64,000 nucleotides of DNA from Thermofilum sp. (lineage in GTDB: Archaea > Thermoproteota > Thermoprotei > Thermofilales > Thermofilaceae): the NCBI GenBank assembly GCA_038741495.1, contig JAVYKX010000001.1:676918-740917 (forward strand), given 5' to 3'. Made by a program: the position numbers and the translations under genes. The notes below the pieces were generated by a model, which saw only the letters and a list, made by a program, of their open reading frames with translations, was not told where the DNA came from and did not search any database. Of this stretch, positions 26,186 to 34,849 are shown piece by piece. Every line of letters starts with the position of its first letter. Within the stretch, counting starts at the first letter, position 1.

Positions 26186-26586
26186 GGGTAGCCAGGCTTT
26201 CGAGAATCGAGCTAGTCACCTACGGCCCCAACAAGCTCTTCGACATCACTGACCGCGTGAGCGAGCTCGCGAAAGGAGTTGAAGAAGGTGTAGTCTTGCT
26301 GCAAGCTGTCGGCTCGACAGGCGCGCTCATCCTCCTACCCAGGCGGCGGGATGTCGTGGAAGCATTCGAGCGCGACCTCTGGGACCTCGTGCCGACACTA
26401 GGCTGGAAGCATCCCGGCAACGCTTACGCGCACTTGCGGTCAACGCTCATAGGCACACTACTAGCGCTACCCGTCGCGGGCGGCTCGATACCCCTCGAGG
26501 AGAGCGGCATCTTCTTCCTCGAGAACCAGCCCGCGTTAAACCGCAGGAGAGTGATCGTAGCTGCAGTTGTCGCGAAAGGCTCGTAG
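26182..26586 (+). CDS. YjbQ/UPF0047-like protein, second of a tandem pair
   Basis: 134 residues from TTG overlapping the previous stop (TTGA). It aligns with YjbQ over LFDITDRVSELAKGV, the D-L helix ERDLWDLVPTLGW, and YAHLRSTLIGTLLALPV, then an end block RRRVIVAAVV. The His of YAHLRSTLIG corresponds to the conserved second active-site His, but the first (HT(S/T)A) is replaced by AVGSTGAL. Coupled translation with the first paralogue suggests a mixed trimer or hexamer in which each half supplies part of the surface. Function is not known. Confidence 0.72.
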   Translation: MRVARLSRIELVTYGPNKLFDITDRVSELAKGVEEGVVLLQAVGSTGALILLPRRRDVVEAFERDLWDLVPTLGWKHPGNAYAHLRSTLIGTLLALPVAGGSIPLEESGIFFLENQPALNRRRVIVAAVVAKGS

Positions 26587-26643
26587 GGCGGCGAGCGCAA
26601 AGCCGGCCAAGCTCGAGAGAACAGCTCAGCTGGACCCCCAGCG

Positions 26644-27121
26644 CTAGGGTATAACCCTTACCCTGCTCACTCTCTTGAAGTCTTCGTCAGTAGCGATCAC
26701 ATCCACTCCCAGCCTTTCCGCTACAGCTAGGTGAAGCGCGTCAGCAGGCAGGAGACCGTAAGCCTCAACGTAGCTTAGGCTCTTCGACCAGTCACTGTAA
26801 AGGATTTCCTCGACTCTTAAACCCCTTTCAGCGAGGTGCTCAATGTACCTGGAAAACCCCTCTAAGGCTTTAAAACACTCGGCTCTCAGCTTCCTGTCGG
26901 CTTTTTAGCTTCTCTCTAATCCTCCAGACATCTTTGGTGTCTAGCAGTGCACTCGCAGCAGCTAGCAGGAGCTTAAAAGAGACTTCCTCCAGCACTAGCG
27001 GTGTAGTGCAGGCAAGTACTTCGCTCCTCTCGACAGCCTCCAGCACTTTCTCCGCAGCGCCAGCACCTGGCTCGTCGAGGAGAAGCTTTAGGAAAACCGA
27101 AGAGTCGAGGAAAATCCTCAA
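26644..27121 (-). pseudogene. PIN-domain toxin VapC with a single-base frameshift
   Basis: ATG at 27119-27121 gives MRIFLDSSVFLKLLLDEPGA, a typical VapC start with catalytic Asp6, and the frame runs to REKLKS. Removing one A from the A5 run (T5 on plus at 26902-26906) joins it to KADRKLRAECFKALEGFSRY, continuing to LLPADALHLAVAERL and VIATDEDFKRV, the remaining catalytic blocks. Total repaired length is about 158 residues, normal for the family. The vapB gene overlaps by 4 nt. Loss of function, a sequencing indel or slippage are all possible. Confidence 0.8.
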
Positions 27122-27345
27122 GAGTTAAGCACCGCGTAAGCTTCCTCAAGCTCCCTGAGAGTTAGCTTACTCTTAACGAGGCCTCTCATCTTAGAGGTCG
27201 CGGTCGGCCCGCCTGTCGAAGCGATGAAAGCCTCCATGGCTCTCCGGAGGGCTTCGCTCCTCGTTAAACCAAGCGCCTTAGCCTTCCTCGTGAACTCGCT
27301 GAGCAGCTCTTCGTCAACTCTTACATACAAACCCCGCTTCCCCAA
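27118..27345 (-). CDS. RHH antitoxin (VapB/CopG type)
   Basis: 75 residues. RGLYVRVDEELLSEFTRKAK forms the ribbon strand and first helix, and LTRSEALRRAMEAFI the second helix of an RHH DNA-binding domain; the C-terminus (LRELEEAYAVLN) would wrap the PIN partner. The stop and vapC start overlap by 4 nt. It remains intact although its toxin partner is frameshifted. Confidence 0.87.
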   Translation of the reverse strand: MGKRGLYVRVDEELLSEFTRKAKALGLTRSEALRRAMEAFIASTGGPTATSKMRGLVKSKLTLRELEEAYAVLNS

Positions 27346-27395
27346 GTATATACACCCCTCACTATACGTAATACTACAGCTATATATACTGTTTC
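27346..27395 (-). promoter_or_regulatory. Promoter of the vapBC locus with two TATA-like elements
   Basis: The minus strand holds AGTATATATAGC (about 27382-27393) and GTGTATATACTT just before the vapB start. The upstream box fits a short-leader transcript; the downstream element overlaps the expected start and may be part of an operator for autoregulation by the VapBC complex. Confidence 0.5.
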
Positions 27396-27459
27396 AACGT
27401 ACACTTCGGCTCTTCCGGCGCGCAGTCCCCCCCAACTGTCTGCACTATGCCGGACTACC

Positions 27460-27960
27460 TCACGACTTCGAGAGAACTACCACGACGTCCTTGAGGCCCG
27501 GCTCATCGACCACGCTCGCAGCCCCAGCCTGCTCAAGTATCTCGGGCAGGAGCTCCGCCTTTTTCCTGAGGAGCGTCACCACCCCGCGCCCACCTCTCCT
27601 GAGAACCCTCTTCACCTCGCCGATAAGGCCGGGCGCCTCGTGCACTACAGTCACCGAGTACGCTACGGGAAAGGAGCAGCTCCTGAAAGGGAGCAGTTCC
27701 GCGTGAGCGCAGACAAGGTCTGCCAGCTCACCCCTCCCCCTCCGCTTCGCGGCGAGCAGCATGGGGAGCGAGAGATCCACTCCGACCGCGTAGCAGTGCA
27801 GCTTCTCCAGCAGGAGGCCGGTACCACATCCGGCGTCGAGCGCAGGCTCCTCGGGTGGAACAGCTGCTAGCACGACCCGGTACTTCGCCTCTTGCTCTTC
27901 CCGGTAGAGCTCGTCGTAGCCCTCCGCGAGCAGGTCGTAGCTCAAGCTCACCTTCTCCAC
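27460..27960 (-). CDS. Class I SAM-dependent methyltransferase
   Basis: 166 residues, GTG start. Motif I LDAGCGTGLLLEKL (about 41-54) and the acidic residue after strand 2 in AVGVDLSLPML bind S-adenosylmethionine; LPFRSCSFPVAYSVTVVHEA is the motif II region of Methyltransf_11 proteins. It is shorter than the usual 200-250 residues and lacks an obvious substrate-recognition insert. It lies 36 nt downstream of the DUF554 gene. Substrate unknown. Confidence 0.87.
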   Translation of the reverse strand: MEKVSLSYDLLAEGYDELYREEQEAKYRVVLAAVPPEEPALDAGCGTGLLLEKLHCYAVGVDLSLPMLLAAKRRGRGELADLVCAHAELLPFRSCSFPVAYSVTVVHEAPGLIGEVKRVLRRGGRGVVTLLRKKAELLPEILEQAGAASVVDEPGLKDVVVVLSKS

Positions 27961-27996
27961 GCCCGCGCTGCGGCGAGCTCCAGGCTTAAGTCTCTT

Positions 27997-28659
27997 CTAT
28001 GCCAGTGCTAGGGACAGCAGCGGGGCGAAGATGAGCGAGGGGAGCATGTCCCCCACTCTAACCTTCCGCAAGTTCAGCAGGTTTACACCAACACCCAGCA
28101 GGAGGATCCCGCCCACAGCTGTAAGCGCACTAACCGAGGACTGCGGTAGCGATGCTCTCGCAGCCCACCCCAGCAGGGCGAGCGAGCCTTGAAAGCCGAG
28201 GAGAGGTAAAGCACTCGCCATCACACCCCAGCCCAGGGACGCAGCGTACGCTACAGAAACCACCCCATCCATCACCGACTTGGTTAGCAGGATTGTCGGG
28301 TCACCCATCCCATCCCTCAGCGAGCCGACAACAGTCATCGGCCCGACGCAGAAAGTTAGGAAAGCGGTCATCAGCCCTTCCGAGAAGGAGGAGCTGCGCT
28401 GCGAGAACCGGGACGCGAGAGACTCTATCCTGCCCTCAAGCCTCGCCGCGTGGCCCGCGAGCGTTCCCAGCAGCAGCGAAGCAACCAGCACGATCGGGTT
28501 AGCTTTCTCCAGAGCCATGCCCGCGCCGAGCCCGAGCGTGAATAGCCCTATCGCGTCTTTCACGAGCCCGAGCGCCCGCTCAGGGACTTTAGCCCGCAGA
28601 GCGAGGCCTAGAGACGAGCCGAGAAGCACAGCAGCCGTATTAACCAGCGTCCCGAGCAT
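27997..28659 (-). CDS. DUF554-family membrane protein
   Basis: 220 residues with about six to seven TM segments. The N-terminus LGTLVNTAAVLLGSSLGLAL, the motif MTAFLTFCVGPMTVVGSL and the DPTILLTKSVMDGVVSVAYA stretch are characteristic of DUF554 (YdfK-like) proteins, whose function is unknown although transport has been suggested. A strong Shine-Dalgarno GGAGG (28669-28673) precedes ATG by 9 nt, and a TATA-like GTTAGTATATG lies about 35 bp upstream. The methyltransferase gene follows closely. Confidence 0.9.
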   Translation of the reverse strand: MLGTLVNTAAVLLGSSLGLALRAKVPERALGLVKDAIGLFTLGLGAGMALEKANPIVLVASLLLGTLAGHAARLEGRIESLASRFSQRSSSFSEGLMTAFLTFCVGPMTVVGSLRDGMGDPTILLTKSVMDGVVSVAYAASLGWGVMASALPLLGFQGSLALLGWAARASLPQSSVSALTAVGGILLLGVGVNLLNLRKVRVGDMLPSLIFAPLLSLALA

Positions 28660-28754
28660 GGCGGCCCACCTCCTGCAAAGGCTTCACATATACTAACCGT
28701 CGCGAAGCGGAGAAAATAAGCATCTTTGAAAATGATGCCTTTTAAAGTATTCAT

Positions 28755-28797
28755 ACAGGCATGTTTATATATAGGTTCCCCGCATACGCGGTCGATG
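28755..28797 (+). promoter_or_regulatory. Strong TATA promoter deciding the start of the sugar-binding protein gene
   Basis: TTTATATATAGG at 28764-28775 is a textbook TATA box. Transcription would begin near 28793, so the ATG at 28795 (nearly leaderless) is the real start and the upstream in-frame ATG at 28726 is not used. CCGCATACGCGG (28779-28790) is a short palindrome at the start site and a candidate operator. Confidence 0.6.
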
Positions 28798-30135
28798 GGG
28801 AGCGCGAAACCACGCATTTCAACCCCCCTCATTCTCGCAATCGCCGTCGTAGTAACTGCTCTGGTAGTAGGCCTCGTGGCTTACTACCTTGGTGCGGCTG
28901 CGGCTGTCAAGCCTAAAGCCAACCTGCTCGAGATCTACCACTGGTGGACTTCCGGCGGCGAGAAGGCTGCGATCGACGCGCTAGTCAAAGTGTTCCAGGA
29001 GAAGTACCCCGACGTGGGTGTGATTCAGAGCCCCGTGGCGGGCGGCGCCGGCTACGTTATGAAAGCTGTCATGAAGGCGATGGTCGCGGCGGGTGAGGCT
29101 CCCGACGCTTTCCAGATGCACCTCGGCTACGAGATGAAACCCTATATCGACGCCGGCTACCTGGAGCCGATTGACGACCTGTGGAAGAGCGAGGGCTGGG
29201 AGCAAGTCTTCCCGCCCGTGATCAGGGACATGGCCTACTGGAACGGCCACTACTACGCTGTACCTGTGAACATCCACAGGGCGAACGTGCTCTGGTACAA
29301 CAAGAGGATTCTCGACCAGTATGGGATCGACCCGAACACGTTGAAGACTTGGGACGGCTTCTTCGCCGCTTGCGAGAAGCTCCGCGCAGCCGGCTTAAGG
29401 TACCCGATCGCGATGGGCGGCATCGGCAAGTGGGAGATTGCGCACACGATCGAGCAGATATTCCTGAGCCAGGGTATCGACTTCTACCAGGACCTCATCA
29501 ACGGCAAGCTGGCGGACCCGAACGACCCGCGCCTGGTTAGGTCCTTTGAGATCATGAGGAGGTACATGGAGTACGTTAACCCTGATTACGCCTCGCTGAC
29601 GTGGGACCAGGCAGTCGCCAAGGTGATCAGGGGTGAGGCCGCCTTCACGATCATGGGCGACTGGGCGAACGGCGAGTTCTACGTTGCCGGCAAGGTCTTC
29701 AACGTCGACTACGGCGCGATACCCTCACCCGGCACAGAGGGCATCTACATGATAGTCTCCGACTCCTTCCAGCTGCCGAAGGGCGCTAAGCACCCGGAGA
29801 ACGCTATCAAGTGGCTGAAGGTCGTCGGGTCCAGAGAAGGGCAGGACGCTTTCAACCCGATTAAGGGCTCTATCCCCGCGAGGGTGGATGCGGACATCAC
29901 GAAGTACGGGCCCTACCAGAGGAAAGCTATCGAGGACTTCAGGACTGCGAAGTACATGGCCCCGAGCATCGTTCACGGCAGCGGAGCTCCTGAGAAGTTC
30001 GCGAGCGCCTTCAACGATATAGCTTCCGACTTCGCAACCACCAGGGACGTGACTAAGGCCTGCAGGGCGATCATTGACGCGATAAACGCTGCTAAAGCCG
30101 ACTACACGAAGACCTGGAGGCTGACGGGAGGTTAA
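28795..30135 (+). CDS. Sugar ABC transporter substrate-binding protein (SBP_bac_1 type), membrane anchored
   Basis: 446 residues from ATG 28795. A TM anchor (about 11-34) and short spacer lead into a binding domain beginning LEIYHWWTSGGEKAAIDALV, with EAPDAFQMHLGYEMKPYI and AFTIMGDWANGEFYV. These are characteristic of glucose/mannose or glucosylglycerol-type (GlcS/GtsA-like) binding proteins of the CUT1 family. It sits at the head of an operon with two permeases and is followed by a T-run. No ATPase gene is attached. Confidence 0.9.
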   Translation: MGSAKPRISTPLILAIAVVVTALVVGLVAYYLGAAAAVKPKANLLEIYHWWTSGGEKAAIDALVKVFQEKYPDVGVIQSPVAGGAGYVMKAVMKAMVAAGEAPDAFQMHLGYEMKPYIDAGYLEPIDDLWKSEGWEQVFPPVIRDMAYWNGHYYAVPVNIHRANVLWYNKRILDQYGIDPNTLKTWDGFFAACEKLRAAGLRYPIAMGGIGKWEIAHTIEQIFLSQGIDFYQDLINGKLADPNDPRLVRSFEIMRRYMEYVNPDYASLTWDQAVAKVIRGEAAFTIMGDWANGEFYVAGKVFNVDYGAIPSPGTEGIYMIVSDSFQLPKGAKHPENAIKWLKVVGSREGQDAFNPIKGSIPARVDADITKYGPYQRKAIEDFRTAKYMAPSIVHGSGAPEKFASAFNDIASDFATTRDVTKACRAIIDAINAAKADYTKTWRLTGG

Positions 30136-30147
30136 AGCTGGATGCTG

Positions 30148-30168
30148 GTTTAAAAACAAGTTTTTTCT
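30148..30168 (+). terminator. Palindromic A/T terminator-like element after the binding-protein gene
   Basis: AAAAAC-AA-GTTTTT (30152-30165) followed by more T forms a small hairpin with a U-run 15-30 nt beyond the stop codon. It could lower permease expression relative to the binding protein, as in the operon at 10849. Confidence 0.45.
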
Positions 30169-30186
30169 CTCGTGTGGGGTGGTTGC

Positions 30187-31056
30187 ATGAGGCTTGAGGG
30201 TAAGCATGTGCTATACTTCCTTCTGGCGTTGTTTGTGGCTGTAGCGTTCTTCTTCATCTACTGCCTTATCGGCTGGAACGTTGTGCTGTCGTTCGCCCAG
30301 AGCAGGGGGCTGCTCATCGTCTACGAGTTTGCCGGCTTCCAGCAGTACGCGAAAGCTGTCAGCGACCCTGTGTTCTTCGTCTCGCTTAGGAACAACGCGC
30401 TCCTCATTCTACTCTTCATACCGGGGAGCATAGGCCTAGGTCTTTTACTGGCGATCTTGATGAGCACTGTCGGCGGCAAGCTCGAGACGTTTTTCCGCAT
30501 GATCTTCCTCCTACCCTTCTCCCTCTCTTTCGTGGTCACAGGCGCTATGTGGGCCTGGATGTACAACTACACGTTCGGCGTCGCGAACACGCTGCTCTCC
30601 GCGCTGCTGGGAGGGCTGCGCGTGAACTGGCTGGGCGACCCGGAGATAGCTATGTACAGCGTGATCCTCGCGCTCATGTGGCAGTTCTCCGGCTACACAG
30701 CCCTAGTGTTCCTGGCGGGGATAAAGTCCGTGCCTGTCGAGCAGCTTGAAGCAGCTACCGTCGACGGGGCGTCGACGATACAGGTATACTCGCACGTCAT
30801 CATCCCGCAGCTGAAGCCGTGGATCCTCTCAGCTTTCGTCGTCCTGATGGTCTTCGCCCTCAAGGCTTTCGACTTCATCTACGTTCTGACCAACGGCGGC
30901 CCAGGAGTGTCGACGTACGTGCTAGCTCTGCTAATGTACCGGAGAGCTTTCTTCGAGACGGACTTCCCCTACGGCGCGGCCCTGGCAACAATACTCCTAC
31001 TCATCGTGGTCGCCGTGGTGGCACCTTACCTCGTGACCTCTACGAGAAGGAGGTGA
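30187..31056 (+). CDS. Sugar ABC transporter permease (MalF/UgpA type)
   Basis: 289 residues from ATG 30187 (GTG at 30172 would add five residues; GGGGTGG precedes the ATG). Six TM helices and the cytoplasmic EAA loop EQLEAATVDGASTIQVYSHV are present. It overlaps the next gene by one base (TGATG) and pairs with it as the transmembrane heterodimer. Confidence 0.9.
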   Translation: MRLEGKHVLYFLLALFVAVAFFFIYCLIGWNVVLSFAQSRGLLIVYEFAGFQQYAKAVSDPVFFVSLRNNALLILLFIPGSIGLGLLLAILMSTVGGKLETFFRMIFLLPFSLSFVVTGAMWAWMYNYTFGVANTLLSALLGGLRVNWLGDPEIAMYSVILALMWQFSGYTALVFLAGIKSVPVEQLEAATVDGASTIQVYSHVIIPQLKPWILSAFVVLMVFALKAFDFIYVLTNGGPGVSTYVLALLMYRRAFFETDFPYGAALATILLLIVVAVVAPYLVTSTRRR

Positions 31057-31874
31057 TGCGCGTGAAGCTGGCTCGAGTTCTGGCCGGCGCGGTCCTCGCG
31101 GTTCTCGCGCTGCTCTGGCTGCTGCCCTTCTGGTCGGTGATCACCACAGCGCTCAAGGATGACCTTGAAGCGAGGATGACGGTCCCCATAGTTCCGCCTT
31201 CAAGGCCTACGCTCCTGCCCTTCGCCAGAGCCCTCGAAGCGATGAGCCAGGGCTTATTCAACAGCCTAGTCTTCACGGTGTCCGCCACGCTTCTCTCCAC
31301 GCTCATCGGGTCGCTCAACGGGTACGTGCTGTCGAAGATTCGCTTCAAGCACTCCGATATCGTCTTCCTGCTGCTGAGCTTCGGCATCTTCCTCCCCTAC
31401 CACGCCATCGCTATACCGCTGCTCATGGTGACCAGCAGGGTGGGCCTGTACAACTCGCTGCTAGGGATGACGCTTGTCCACACGATCTACGGGATACCGA
31501 TCTGCAGCCTCTTCTTCCGAAGCTTCCTCGACGAGCTCCCCCAAAGCCTGATCGACTCAGCGCGGGTCGACGGCGCGGAGGAGACGACGATCTACTTCAG
31601 AGTGGTTCTGCCTCTCTCCTGGCCAGCTTTCGTCGTAACCGCCGTGTTCCAGTTCACGAGCATCTGGAACGACTTCCTCTTCGGCCTCATCCTGACGAAA
31701 GGCGCCAACCAGCCCGCTAGCGTAGTCCTCGCAAACCTCCTCGGAACCACAGCCGCCGAGTGGAACACACAGATGGCAGGAACCTTCCTATACGCGTTCC
31801 CCGTGATGGTGTTCTACTTCCTTCTAGGGAAGTACCTCATACGCGGCTACCTTGCAGGTGCGATCAAAGCGTAG
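31056..31874 (+). CDS. Sugar ABC transporter permease (MalG/UgpE type)
   Basis: 272 residues. I take ATG 31056, which overlaps the previous stop in TGATG and has GGAGG just before it, rather than any upstream in-frame codon inside the first permease gene. Six TM helices and EAA loop DSARVDGAEETTIYFRVVLP. The operon ends here without an ATPase; a MalK-type ATPase is encoded 10 kb downstream at 42152. Confidence 0.92.
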   Translation: MRVKLARVLAGAVLAVLALLWLLPFWSVITTALKDDLEARMTVPIVPPSRPTLLPFARALEAMSQGLFNSLVFTVSATLLSTLIGSLNGYVLSKIRFKHSDIVFLLLSFGIFLPYHAIAIPLLMVTSRVGLYNSLLGMTLVHTIYGIPICSLFFRSFLDELPQSLIDSARVDGAEETTIYFRVVLPLSWPAFVVTAVFQFTSIWNDFLFGLILTKGANQPASVVLANLLGTTAAEWNTQMAGTFLYAFPVMVFYFLLGKYLIRGYLAGAIKA

Positions 31875-31993
31875 ACCGGGACCAGGCTAGGATCCCTGCT
31901 CTTCCCAGGGGGGAGTGCAGCCGGCACCATGGCTGCTGAGCTTCTCGACGCGCTGGAAAAACGGATAAATGGTTCTTCTGCACAGCCCGGTCA

Positions 31994-32782
31994 ATGGCGC
32001 TCGAATCCAACTACGTTGAGGGAATGAAACTTCTGCGTAGCGCTGCAACTCTTCAGATAATCGCGTACGCTCTGAGCTTCGCGGGCTCGCTGCTCTTCCT
32101 GCTGTCGCTGCTACCTCTCTTCACCTCACTCCACTTCGCGCCGCGGAACGGCTTTCCTTCTTGGCCCGCTGTCATCGAGAAGCTGGCGCCGGGCTTAGTC
32201 CTGCTCGCCTTAGCGGCAATTCTCCTGATAGTCGCTGCCGTGCTCGGCTTTATAGCTATTTTCGCGAAGCTCATCCCCTCGGCCTCACGCCTAGCGAATT
32301 GGAGGAGCAGGCTCAGCACGCCAAGCAAGCTGGTCAAGTACGGCTACTGGGGCGCTCTAGCCTTCGGGATCCTGGCTCTGATCATCGTAGGGGTAGCGCT
32401 CGCCACCCTTGCCCCGCAGATTACGAGGGGCTTCGTCCCCGGGGAGGGAAGGCTCCTCGCGCTCCTGGGCTGGGTGCTGGGCGGAGCTGCTCTCGCCCTT
32501 ATCGCCGCGATAATGAGCTTCATCGGCTGGATAGGGCTCCTCATCCTGCTCTTCGAGCTCTCATCGGAGACGGGTATCGGCGGCTTCAAGACAGCTGCAG
32601 TGCTTCACATCGCTGGCGTCGCAGCTTCTCTGCTCTCGGTTAGCGTGCCCTTGCTCTTCATCTCGGTTAGTGTGAGCACTGCTCTGGAGCTCGCAGCCTG
32701 GTACCTCACGAGGGATTCTGCGGAGAAAGCTCTCCAGCCCCCGCCACCCCCGCCGCCACCAACCCTTCCAACCTCTCCCTAG
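31994..32782 (+). CDS. Multi-pass membrane protein, DUF973-like
   Basis: 262 residues with five or six hydrophobic segments. The N-terminus YVEGMKLLRSAATLQIIAYA resembles DUF973 proteins of crenarchaea, which begin with a G-hydrophobic-x-LR motif. It ends in a cytoplasmic-looking Pro-rich tail (PPPPPPPPTLPTS). A TATA-like GGATAAATGG lies about 30 bp upstream, giving a near-leaderless start at 31994. Function unknown. Confidence 0.7.
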   Translation: MALESNYVEGMKLLRSAATLQIIAYALSFAGSLLFLLSLLPLFTSLHFAPRNGFPSWPAVIEKLAPGLVLLALAAILLIVAAVLGFIAIFAKLIPSASRLANWRSRLSTPSKLVKYGYWGALAFGILALIIVGVALATLAPQITRGFVPGEGRLLALLGWVLGGAALALIAAIMSFIGWIGLLILLFELSSETGIGGFKTAAVLHIAGVAASLLSVSVPLLFISVSVSTALELAAWYLTRDSAEKALQPPPPPPPPTLPTSP

Positions 32783-32939
32783 TAGAGATGCCTGGAAAGT
32801 AGTTTTTCCCAGTGGAGCAGCGACCGCGCCCGAGCTATGCGCCTCTATGCACCCCCGGCCTCAGGCCCTGCGGGTGGCTAAAAGCAGGCGCCGCGGGATT
32901 CGCAATACGTTTTTCAGCCCCGGCCAGCTTGTAGGAAAA

Positions 32940-34802
32940 GTGTCTTCGTCAAGCTTTCCCTACACGCCCCGGAAGCACCAACTCGAGGTCTCGAAGGAGA
33001 TCAGCAGGGAGCTTAGGAGGCGGAACGTGATCCTGGAGGCCCCCACGGGCTTCGGGAAGACTCCCGTCGTGATACACGCACTCCTCCCCTACCTGGAGAA
33101 GGGGTACAGGGTAGTGTGGGCTGTGAGGACGGGGAGCGAGACCGACAGGCCGATGGAGGAGCTGAAAGTTTTCCGCGAGAGAGTCGGCGTGAAGCTGTTC
33201 GCGATCAGCTTCCGGGGCAAGCGGGACATGTGCCTCCTCGCCCGGAGGTTCGGGGAGAAGCTAGACTACTCGGAGGTCTCGTACATCTGCAGCAGGGAGA
33301 GGGCGAGGTGCCCGTTCTACAGGAAGCTCAGCGAGGGTGTCGACTTGGAGCGCTTCAGGCGCCGGGGCGCCCTGACGTTCGTGGACGTGCTCACTGAGGC
33401 TGAGAAGCTCGGGGTCTGTCCCTACTTCCTCCAGAGGAGCTTGCTGAGGTTCGCGGACGTAGTCTCTTTGAGCTACAACTACGTGGTCAGCGAGGAGTTG
33501 AGCTGGAGCATCAAGTCGGTTTTCCCCTTTCGCGACTCAATTCTCGTAGTGGATGAGGCGCACAACCTCCAGCACCTCGACCTTGGCGGCGACGTGATCA
33601 CCGAGGGGACTCTAGGAAGGGCGGTGAGCGAGGCGAGGCAGATGGGCGAAGAGGAGGTTGCGGAGCTCGTCGAGCACGTTCGGGGCGCGGTTGAAGAGCT
33701 CTTCGGCAGGCTGGGTGAGGAGGAGTCGGCGACGTTCGAGCCTGAGCAGCTGCTCCCCGACAACTACCCTGAGCTGCTCGAGCGGGCGCTGAGGGTCGGG
33801 GAGGCAGTTCGGGAGCTGAGGTACAAGCAGGGGCGCAGGCCCCAGTCGAGCCTCCACCACTTCGCGGAGTTCATGAGCAGAGCGCTCTCCGCGAGGGGTG
33901 TGCGCGGAGTCGCGTTGATCGCCGAGAAGCTGGAGGGCAGGCTCCACCTCGAGATTCTCGACATGAGAGCTGCGGAGATCCTGCGGGGCGTGTGGAGGTC
34001 TTTCCGGAGAGTTATCTTCATGTCCGGCACTCTCTCGCCACTCGACGCCTTCGCGGAGACCGTCGGTGTCGACAACTACCACGCGATCAGCGTTCCCAGC
34101 CCGTACGACGAGGCTAACGCGTCCGTCTACGTCGTGAGGGACTTGTCTACGAGAGGAGAGGAGTTGAGCGACGAGATGGCCAGCAAGTACGTGGAGGCCG
34201 TCGCCAGGCTGCTCGGCAGGGTTCGGAGGAACACCGCGGTGTTCACAGCCAGCTACCGGGTTCAGGCTAGGCTTTTCGAGGCGGGCCTGCGCGAGAGAGC
34301 CGAGGAGCTCGGCTACGAGGTTTTCGCAGAAAGGCGGGACATGAGCGGTGACGAAGCCGACTCCGTCTTGAGGAAGTTCAAGTCGCTTGCCGCGGAGGGC
34401 CGGGGGCTCCTCGTCGCCCCGATGGGGGGCCGCTTCGCCGAAGGCTCGGACTACCCTGGGGAGGAGCTCATGTGCGTTTTCCTCGCGGGCATCCCCTTCG
34501 AGAAGCCGACCACGAAGACTAAGCTCTACGTCGAGTACTACGAGGAGCTCTACGGAGAGGATAGGGGGAGGCTTTACGCCTACGTGTACCCCGCGCTGCG
34601 GAAAGCCGCTCAAGCCCTCGGGAGAGCGCTCCGCAGCCCGTACGACCAGGCTGTCCTGGTTCTAGGCGATAGCAGGTACAAGACCTACTCGCAGCTTCTC
34701 CCAGACTACGTGCGCGAGCTCGCCAAGGAGGCGAGCTACAGGGATCTAGGCTCCGTGAGGCTCCCGTGGCTGGAGGTAAGGCTGCCTCGCCCCCCGCCTT
34801 GA
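32940..34802 (+). CDS. XPD/Rad3-family 5'-3' DNA helicase with Fe-S cluster
   Basis: 620 residues from GTG 32940; a TATA-like ATACGTTTTT about 35 bp upstream argues against the longer frame. Walker A EAPTGFGKT (33-41), DEAH box at 205-208, and C-terminal motifs MSGTLSPLDAF and QALGRALRSPYDQ are present. Four cysteines (98, 117, 124, 160) match the 4Fe-4S cluster of XPD. The enzyme unwinds DNA 5' to 3' in repair. The length agrees with archaeal XPD (550-650). It appears monocistronic. DinG-like paralogues are possible, but the Fe-S spacing favours XPD. Confidence 0.92.
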   Translation: MSSSSFPYTPRKHQLEVSKEISRELRRRNVILEAPTGFGKTPVVIHALLPYLEKGYRVVWAVRTGSETDRPMEELKVFRERVGVKLFAISFRGKRDMCLLARRFGEKLDYSEVSYICSRERARCPFYRKLSEGVDLERFRRRGALTFVDVLTEAEKLGVCPYFLQRSLLRFADVVSLSYNYVVSEELSWSIKSVFPFRDSILVVDEAHNLQHLDLGGDVITEGTLGRAVSEARQMGEEEVAELVEHVRGAVEELFGRLGEEESATFEPEQLLPDNYPELLERALRVGEAVRELRYKQGRRPQSSLHHFAEFMSRALSARGVRGVALIAEKLEGRLHLEILDMRAAEILRGVWRSFRRVIFMSGTLSPLDAFAETVGVDNYHAISVPSPYDEANASVYVVRDLSTRGEELSDEMASKYVEAVARLLGRVRRNTAVFTASYRVQARLFEAGLRERAEELGYEVFAERRDMSGDEADSVLRKFKSLAAEGRGLLVAPMGGRFAEGSDYPGEELMCVFLAGIPFEKPTTKTKLYVEYYEELYGEDRGRLYAYVYPALRKAAQALGRALRSPYDQAVLVLGDSRYKTYSQLLPDYVRELAKEASYRDLGSVRLPWLEVRLPRPPP

Positions 34803-34849
34803 GGCTCTGACCGATAGCTATTTTTCAGCCAGCACCCTCTGCACTCCCG

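Noticed and set aside
28779-28790. CCGCATACGCGG as another TrmB-type operator
   Set aside because: The arms differ from CTACT/AGTAG; it may be an operator for something else but does not belong to the shared motif.
30819-31055. N-terminal extension of the second sugar permease
   Set aside because: It overlaps the first permease out of frame; the GGAGG-TGATG junction marks the real start.
32847-32939. Longer N-terminus for the XPD helicase
   Set aside because: The extra residues are Arg/Pro-rich without family similarity, and the TATA-like element lies within them; GTG 32940 fits better.
33612-34613. 333-codon open frame on the minus strand
   Set aside because: It lies wholly opposite the XPD helicase, whose motifs are unmistakable; long antisense frames are common in GC-rich genes.
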